Positions 5,072-8,505 of a DNA stretch of 8,505 bases are shown piece after piece. Below the pieces are notes generated by a model. The model did not search any database. It saw only the letters and a program-made list of their open reading frames with translations, and was not told where the DNA came from. This stretch comes from Streptosporangium amethystogenes (lineage in GTDB: Bacteria > Actinomycetota > Actinomycetes > Streptosporangiales > Streptosporangiaceae), in contig NZ_JOEQ01000085.1 of the NCBI RefSeq assembly GCF_000721075.1, positions 1 to 8,505 on the forward strand, written 5' to 3'. The position numbers were made by a program, and so were the translations under genes. Position 1 is the first letter of the stretch; each line of letters opens with the position of its first letter.

Positions 5072-5405
5072 TGCTCGAGAGACACAGGTCACCCGGTGCG
5101 TAGGAACCCCGCTCGCCGCCGAGATGCTGTGGGGGCACCGAAATCAGCACTGATGGCAGGACGCGTAAGGATGAGACTTCTGGGCGACCAACTGGGTGAA
5201 CCGCCCGAAACCCGCAGCTCCTCACGCTGCGACCGAGCCCGGCGGACAAGCCCCCGCTTCTGTCCGCGTATCTCATACCCTCAGGTCTACACCTGCGCGA
5301 ACAACGCACTGGAAACGGCCCCGGGCACACCGTCACGCCGAGATCTCATGGTCAGTAGCCCCGCGCCGATGACGAAACGCGAGACCATGTCTGCGGCCCG
5401 ACCGA
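5072..5405. other. Gene-free stretch with a strong hairpin
   Basis: No frame in this 334-bp interval resembles a known protein. It contains one notable hairpin at 5242-5267: GCGGACAAGC, loop CCCC, then GCTT-ct-GTCCGC, ten pairs with a two-base bulge. No T-run follows, so it is at best an atypical actinobacterial terminator for the toxin-antitoxin remnant. Confidence 0.55.
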
Positions 5406-6452
5406 TCACTTCAGAGCGCTGAAGTGCGGGTAGATCTGGGACGCCCTGCCGAGTTTGAGCAGCGTCTCGATCACCTGGCCCTTCAGGTCGACGATCCCGA
5501 TGCCGGCCGCGGTGGAGATGAGCAGGTGCTTCTCGTCATACCAGCCGAGGGTGGTGGGCTGCGGGCCCGCGACGATGGGAAGTCTCGTCACGGCCTTGCC
5601 GGTCACCGCGTCCCACACACAGGCGGCCTTCTCCAGCGGCAGGCAGGCGGTGACGAACCGCTTGCCGGAGGGGGAGAAGACGCCGCGCCCGTCACCGCCC
5701 GGCCTGCCTCGCACCTGGTATTCCCTGGTGGCCTTGCCCTGGAGGTCGTACAGGCGGACGGTCGTACCGCCGAGCCTGCCGTGCCTGACCAGGAAGCGGG
5801 TGCCGTCGTGGTTCCACTCGAAACCGCCGACGGTGACCAGCGCCTTGTGGATCTTGAGGAAGCGAGGCGTGAAGTCAGGCAGATCGAGGATCATTACTCC
5901 TGCCGAGCGGTCGCCCTGGCGGGCCAAGCTGACGGTGAACAGCAGCTTCTGGCCGTCCGGCGACCACCTGGGCCAGCGCATCTGGGGATACTGGGTGCCG
6001 CCGTTCTCGGTGTCGGCGGGAGTGTATTCGGTGAGCTGGATCGCGACGTCCCGGCTCTTGCCGGTGGTCCGGTCAAGGATTCGCAGACGGTCCTGGCCCG
6101 GCTCTCTTGACGACTCCAGTCGCGCGACCGTCCAGCGTCCGTCGGGGGAGACCGCGACCTCCTCGTAGTCGGTCTTGATGAACCGCCGCCGGTCCGGCTG
6201 CCATGCCCACAGCGCGAACCCGTTCCCTTGGGCCTGGAAGTCGATGGTGCCGTAGGACGTGAGCTGGATAGGGCGGCCGTTCAGATCGGCGACGACCGCG
6301 GCCCGGCCCTTTCCGACCTGGCCATTTCCCGTCCGTTCCGTTACACCAGGTAACGGGCCTCTGGTCGGCTGGGGCGGGGCCACGGCAGCCGAGGCGGCGG
6401 TGGTGGTGAGCACGAATGCGCTCACCAGGCTGGACACGAAACGGCCGAGCAT
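5406..6452 (-). CDS. Secreted beta-propeller (WD40/PD40-like) protein
   Basis: This is a 348-residue exported protein. ATG at 6452 is preceded by AGGAG seven bases upstream, and the frame then opens with a Sec signal peptide: MLGRF, hydrophobic SSLVSAFVLTTTAA and an A-x-A cleavage region ASAAVAPP, about residues 21-25. The extended upstream frame lacks both. The mature part has blade-like repeats of the TolB/PD40 type: EEVAVSPDGRWTVARLES, MRWPRWSPDGQKLLFTVS, GGFEWNHDGTRFLVR, GRGVFSPSGKRFVTAC and TTLGWYDEKHLLIST. Each has the aromatic-S-x-[DS]-G-[KRT] turn typical of propellers. No catalytic site is evident; an extracellular binding or scaffold role is the family-level guess. The gene is intact, stands alone, and looks like ordinary chromosomal content in GC and codon use. 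Confidence 0.82.
   Translation of the reverse strand: MLGRFVSSLVSAFVLTTTAASAAVAPPQPTRGPLPGVTERTGNGQVGKGRAAVVADLNGRPIQLTSYGTIDFQAQGNGFALWAWQPDRRRFIKTDYEEVAVSPDGRWTVARLESSREPGQDRLRILDRTTGKSRDVAIQLTEYTPADTENGGTQYPQMRWPRWSPDGQKLLFTVSLARQGDRSAGVMILDLPDFTPRFLKIHKALVTVGGFEWNHDGTRFLVRHGRLGGTTVRLYDLQGKATREYQVRGRPGGDGRGVFSPSGKRFVTACLPLEKAACVWDAVTGKAVTRLPIVAGPQPTTLGWYDEKHLLISTAAGIGIVDLKGQVIETLLKLGRASQIYPHFSALK
5407..5426 (-). terminator. Hairpin overlapping the stop codon of the propeller gene
   Basis: CACTTCAG-AGCG-CTGAAGTG is a perfect 8-bp stem with a 4-base loop that includes the last codons and part of the TGA stop of the propeller gene. There is no U-tail after it on the minus strand. It may act as a U-less terminator or 3'-end stabiliser; the codons for SALK also constrain it. 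Confidence 0.4.
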
Positions 6453-6526
6453 ATGATTTCTCCTGGCTGTCCTAAAGAAAACCTTACCAAGATCAGGATA
6501 GGTCATCCCTCGGGCCGCCGTAGCGA

Positions 6527-6555
6527 TTTATGGCGAATCGACCAGCGCCAGGCAA
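6527..6555 (-). promoter_or_regulatory. Putative promoter of the propeller gene
   Basis: On the minus strand TTGCCT (6555-6550) and CATAAA (6532-6527) are separated by exactly 17 bp, each matching four of six consensus bases. This would leave a leader of about 70 nt before ATG 6452. A plausible housekeeping-sigma promoter, unproven. Confidence 0.45.
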
Positions 6556-6590
6556 TTAAGCGGTATTCTTTCGACAGCCGCGTGGATTCA

Positions 6591-6857
6591 GGTCCTAGGG
6601 CCTGGCGCTCCTGCGGTATAGGCCCACTCGCCACCGGATGATGAGGCTGGTCGCCGGCGAGAACGCTGTGTACAGCAGTGGGATACAGCAACGCTGCTTT
6701 ATGCGAGCACATGCCACCGACCCGTATCTACCACTTAAACAGGGAAAGGAGTCCTCTATTTCGTGACCGGCTCCCGTTTGCAATCAGACAGTCATGCTGC
6801 CGTGTAGCATTCGGCTCTGGACGTGGCGCCCTGGTTTGTTATCGGTTGATCTGCTCC
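6591..6857. repeat. Conserved non-coding leader, copy B (direct repeat)
   Basis: This is the counterpart of 2811-3077. Blocks conserved in both are GCTG-TGTA-CAGC (6665-6676), GGATACAGCAAC (6681-6692) and the fully identical 42-bp core 6761-6802. Homology stops sharply after CTGCTCC (6857). No gene starts directly downstream on the plus strand; the next genes run leftward into it. The repeat may therefore carry the end of, or an RNA from, the module rather than a simple promoter. Confidence 0.85.
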
Positions 6858-6912
6858 CTCTGGGAGACGTGGCGACATGGGTCCCTCCAGATCCCAGGCC
6901 GCCACGCCTGTC

Positions 6913-7602
6913 TTACCGGGCTGGTCCGGACAGCAGTGCCATCCAGATCACCCGAGCTTCATCGATTGGCCGGGGAAGGGTCTCTTGGACCTGGTGGCCG
7001 CTGTCGAGTTGAATGGTTCGCCGGACGAACGCCCGCCCGGCGCCCTCGCATAGTTCGTAGACCGTGGCACGGCACCAACAGGTCCGGGCCACCGAAGGTG
7101 TCCGTTCAAGCGCCGGGTACGGCTCTCGCCAATCCAGGCGGAGGTGATCTCGCTGGGGCATTGCCACGTGTGGGCTCAGGCACTCGTCGAGCAGCGTCAC
7201 GACGTGCGCTCCGCGACTCCTCCGCACCGGTAGGACGCTTTGGGGAGCTCTTCGTACCGTTGGGCGACGTAGTGAATCCGAAAGCTCGACGTGGCGCGCG
7301 ATCATGCTGCTGAACTGCAGAGATAGAGGAGATTCGGGTAACGTCCACCTTTGATCGTCAGTAGTGGCGACGGTGACCGGGTTGTCCACGCCGTAGACCC
7401 GGTACACGCGGCGGCCCGTTTTCGCCGAGATCTTCCCCGTCCACCAGCGGTAGGCATGTCCGTTCGTCCAGACCAGGGCGACGCCGTGGCCCTCGTGGAC
7501 GTCGGCTGAGACGCCGCAGTGTTCGAGGCCGATGCGCAGACGCTCAGCAGCCAGGGCCGCCGGGCATCGTTGAGCCGGCCCTTTCCAGCCAAGGGCGCTC
7601 AT
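6913..7602 (-). CDS. Small Trp-rich actinobacterial protein, apparently fused to a second small protein
   Basis: This is a 229-residue ORF from ATG 7602, which overlaps the stop of the preceding gene by four bases (ATGA), so it is the second gene of a leftward operon. Residues 1-78 look like a known small actinobacterial family of unknown function: LAAERLRIGLEHCGVSADVH, then EGHGVALVWTNGHAYRWWTG and SAKTGRRVYRVYGVDNP. Such proteins normally end soon after this point, at about 75-85 residues. The last 82 residues, from Met at 7161, look like a second small family: REPYPALERTPSVARTCWCR, ATVYELCEGAGRAFVRRT, and DEARVIWMALLSGPAR at the end. The ~70 residues between are Arg-rich and unlike either. 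The likeliest reading is two genes joined by a deletion or frameshift; a real fusion cannot be excluded. Function unknown. Confidence 0.6.
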   Translation of the reverse strand: MSALGWKGPAQRCPAALAAERLRIGLEHCGVSADVHEGHGVALVWTNGHAYRWWTGKISAKTGRRVYRVYGVDNPVTVATTDDQRWTLPESPLSLQFSSMIARHVELSDSLRRPTVRRAPQSVLPVRRSRGAHVVTLLDECLSPHVAMPQRDHLRLDWREPYPALERTPSVARTCWCRATVYELCEGAGRAFVRRTIQLDSGHQVQETLPRPIDEARVIWMALLSGPAR

Positions 7603-7808
7603 GCCTCCAGTCCCTCCTGGTCGCGGAGCTGCTGGGCGAGTTCGGTGACGTCGTCGGCGTCGATTGTCCGGTAGAGGCCCCGATTTATCTCTTCGTCGGT
7701 GAGGTGCCGGCCATTCCGGGTTGCCCACAAACGACCCGCAGAACTACGCCAAATGCACCATCCGGGAAATGCTGCCTGGAGGTCTTCCAGAATCACGGGT
7801 GTTGACAT
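7599..7808 (-). CDS. Small conserved actinobacterial protein upstream of the operon's second gene
   Basis: This is a 69-residue protein starting at ATG 7808 (a longer frame from 7907 would run through the regulatory palindromes and is rejected). It reads MSTPVILEDLQAAFPGWCIW, then RSSAGRLWATRNGRHLTDEE and TIDADDVTELAQQLRDQE. The pattern 'DL...FPGW.IWRS.AGR.WATR...T.DADD...L...L..QE' is one I recognise as very common in Streptosporangiales, often beside HTH regulators, with no known role. The stop overlaps the next start, so the two are translated together. No clear Shine-Dalgarno precedes ATG (ACTCC). An AATAA-rich stretch about 13 bases upstream could be a -10 box of a nearly leaderless transcript. 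It is transcribed divergently from the DUF5919 gene and shares its regulatory region. Confidence 0.72.
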   Translation of the reverse strand: MSTPVILEDLQAAFPGWCIWRSSAGRLWATRNGRHLTDEEINRGLYRTIDADDVTELAQQLRDQEGLEA

Positions 7809-7856
7809 GGAGTAAGCGTTATTCCATTTGAGTGACGAACCCACCGTGTTCCAGAG

Positions 7857-7869
7857 ACGTCCAGGACGT
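7857..7869. promoter_or_regulatory. Operator-like palindrome 1, ACGTCC-A-GGACGT
   Basis: Perfect 6-bp arms lie around one central base in the 114-bp interval between the divergent starts at 7808 and 7923. Its centre (7863) is 32 bp, about three helical turns, from that of palindrome 2. Confidence 0.65.
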
Positions 7870-7877
7870 TTCAAAGT

Positions 7878-7883
7878 TAGAGT
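7878..7883 (+). promoter_or_regulatory. Possible -10 box TAGAGT of the HTH/DUF5919 gene
   Basis: TAGAGT fits the actinobacterial TAnnnT -10 pattern and lies midway between the two palindromes, where a bound repressor dimer pair would block it. No convincing -35 was seen at 17-18 bp upstream. The leader would be about 33 nt. Confidence 0.35.
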
Positions 7884-7888
7884 CGAAA

Positions 7889-7901
7889 ACGTCCTTGACG
7901 T
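7889..7901. promoter_or_regulatory. Operator-like palindrome 2, ACGTC-CTT-GACGT
   Basis: This has the same 13-bp format as palindrome 1 and matches it at 11 of 13 positions; arms are perfect over 5 bp. It lies just before the start of the HTH/DUF5919 gene (GTG 7923), so binding here would repress that gene. Confidence 0.62.
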
Positions 7902-7922
7902 CCTCACTCCCCGAGGTGCACC

Positions 7923-8444
7923 GTGGCCAACGTCCCCTTACGCCGCGCCATGCTCGATGCGAAGCTGAGCAACCAGAACCTGGCGGACCGCTGCGAGGTG
8001 GATGTTAAGACGGTGGAACGCTGGTTACAGGATGAGGCACGAGTCCCGCACCTCCGGCACCAGTTGGCCGCCGCCGAGGCATTAGGAGTTGATACGTCCG
8101 TGTTGTGGCCAGAGGCTATCCGTAACACCGTGAAGACCGGCCCGGATCGAGAAGTTCTGACCGTTTACCCCTATCGGTCTGCGTGCCCCAAGTCGATCTG
8201 GCGCAACCTGATCACCTCGGCCCGCAACGAGATCGTCTTCGCCGGGTACACCAACTACTTCCTGTGGCTGGAACACCCCAACCTCGCCAAGGTCCTCAAA
8301 CGCAAGGCCGAGCAGGGGTGCAAGATCCGGCTCCTGATCGGCGACCCGGACAGCGAGGTCACCCGCCGCCGCGAAGAGGTGGAGAACGTCCCGCTGACTG
8401 TCTCCATGAGGTGCCCAGCAGATTCCGGACAGTCGGCTGCATAA
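7923..8444 (+). pseudogene. HTH + PLD-like DUF5919-type regulator, copy B: C-terminus truncated
   Basis: This is a 173-residue ORF from GTG 7923, with CGAGGTG as a ribosome-binding site seven bases upstream. Residues 5-60 are an XRE-type helix-turn-helix: LRRAMLDAKLSNQNLADRCE, then VDVKTVERWLQDEARVPHLR, followed by an LGVDTSVLWPEA linker. From residue 82 the phospholipase-D-like DUF5919 domain begins (YPYRSACPKSIWRNLITSAR, GYTNYFLW, LIGDPDSEVTRRREE). At 8405/8406 the match to copy A ends abruptly and the ORF closes with MRCPADSGQSAA. Copy A shows at least 76 more codons belong here (RIRIT..., DEHIA.SVFRF, LVGHDSPMMHLRR), so an intact protein would be about 240 residues or more. The HTH half may still bind DNA and act as a free repressor, which would keep it relevant. 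Otherwise it is a truncated gene. Confidence 0.75.
8146..8406 (+). repeat. Near-identical direct repeat with 3078-3338 (DUF5919 domain)
   Basis: The 261 bp align without gaps to 3078-3338 at an offset of 5068, with about eight or nine substitutions by hand count. This is much closer than the leader repeats, so it is either under coding constraint, homogenised by gene conversion, or a recent duplication. Confidence 0.85.
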
Positions 8445-8505
8445 GCTGACAGAAGTCTGGAAGAGGTAGGTACGTGACGAGGCGTCGCAGGCAGTTCTCA
8501 TCGGA

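Noticed and set aside
5022..5336. Minus-strand 104-codon ORF in the toxin-antitoxin region
   Set aside because: No ribosome-binding site, Arg/Ser/Pro-rich, no similarity I recognise, and it overlaps the antitoxin remnant on the other strand.
5424..6168. Two plus-strand ORFs opposite the propeller gene
   Set aside because: The minus strand carries signal peptide, ribosome-binding site and blade repeats; the plus frames have none of these.
1..8505. CRISPR array, rRNA genes, complete tRNA genes
   Set aside because: No regularly spaced short repeats or rRNA-like sequence were found, and the only tRNA-like sequence is the 3' fragment at 4591-4639.

Overview
The window comes from a high-GC actinobacterium. 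Streptosporangiales (Streptosporangium or Nonomuraea-like) is my best inference, from GC-rich third positions, GTG starts, a pSAM2-type int-xis-rep operon, DUF6461 and DUF5919-type proteins, and the small Trp-rich companion proteins near 7.6 kb. No marker here fixes the genus.

Positions 1-4639 read as a decayed integrated element. At the left, on the minus strand, rep, xis and int overlap by four bases each, the order of an actinomycete integrative and conjugative element (AICE) of the pSAM2 type. int carries a frameshift after codon 29 and runs off the window. rep lacks its N-terminus and apparently a central block. rep abuts the C-terminal half of a GntR/UTRA regulator at about 1350, so the transfer genes expected between them are gone. 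A GC-rich stem-loop cluster (1692-1777), an AT-rich lipoprotein gene (1951-2427), a repeat plus broken DUF5919 gene (2811-3570) and a DUF6461 gene (3747-4361) follow. The right end is marked by the 3' half of a tRNA-Val(TAC) gene (4591-4639) followed by a rho-independent terminator. Its orientation predicts an intact tRNA-Val gene left of the window, beyond int.

Positions 4640-8505 are, on this reading, chromosome. They hold a toxin-antitoxin pair collapsed by an internal deletion (4851-5071) behind a 13-bp palindrome, a secreted beta-propeller-like protein (5406-6452), a second copy of the 267-bp non-coding repeat (6591-6857), two small actinobacterial genes (6913-7602 and 7599-7808), and a divergent HTH/DUF5919 regulator gene (7923-8444) with a truncated end. 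The divergent intergenic region has two 13-bp palindromes exactly 32 bp apart, good operator candidates.

The most interesting structure is the duplicated module: [conserved 267-bp leader]-[small proteins]-[HTH + PLD-like DUF5919 protein]. Copy B (6591-8406) keeps the leader, small genes and HTH half but loses the C-terminus. Copy A (2811-3570) keeps the leader and C-terminal half, lacks the 1288 bp between them, and has a stop codon and a frameshift. One copy lies inside the island and one outside.
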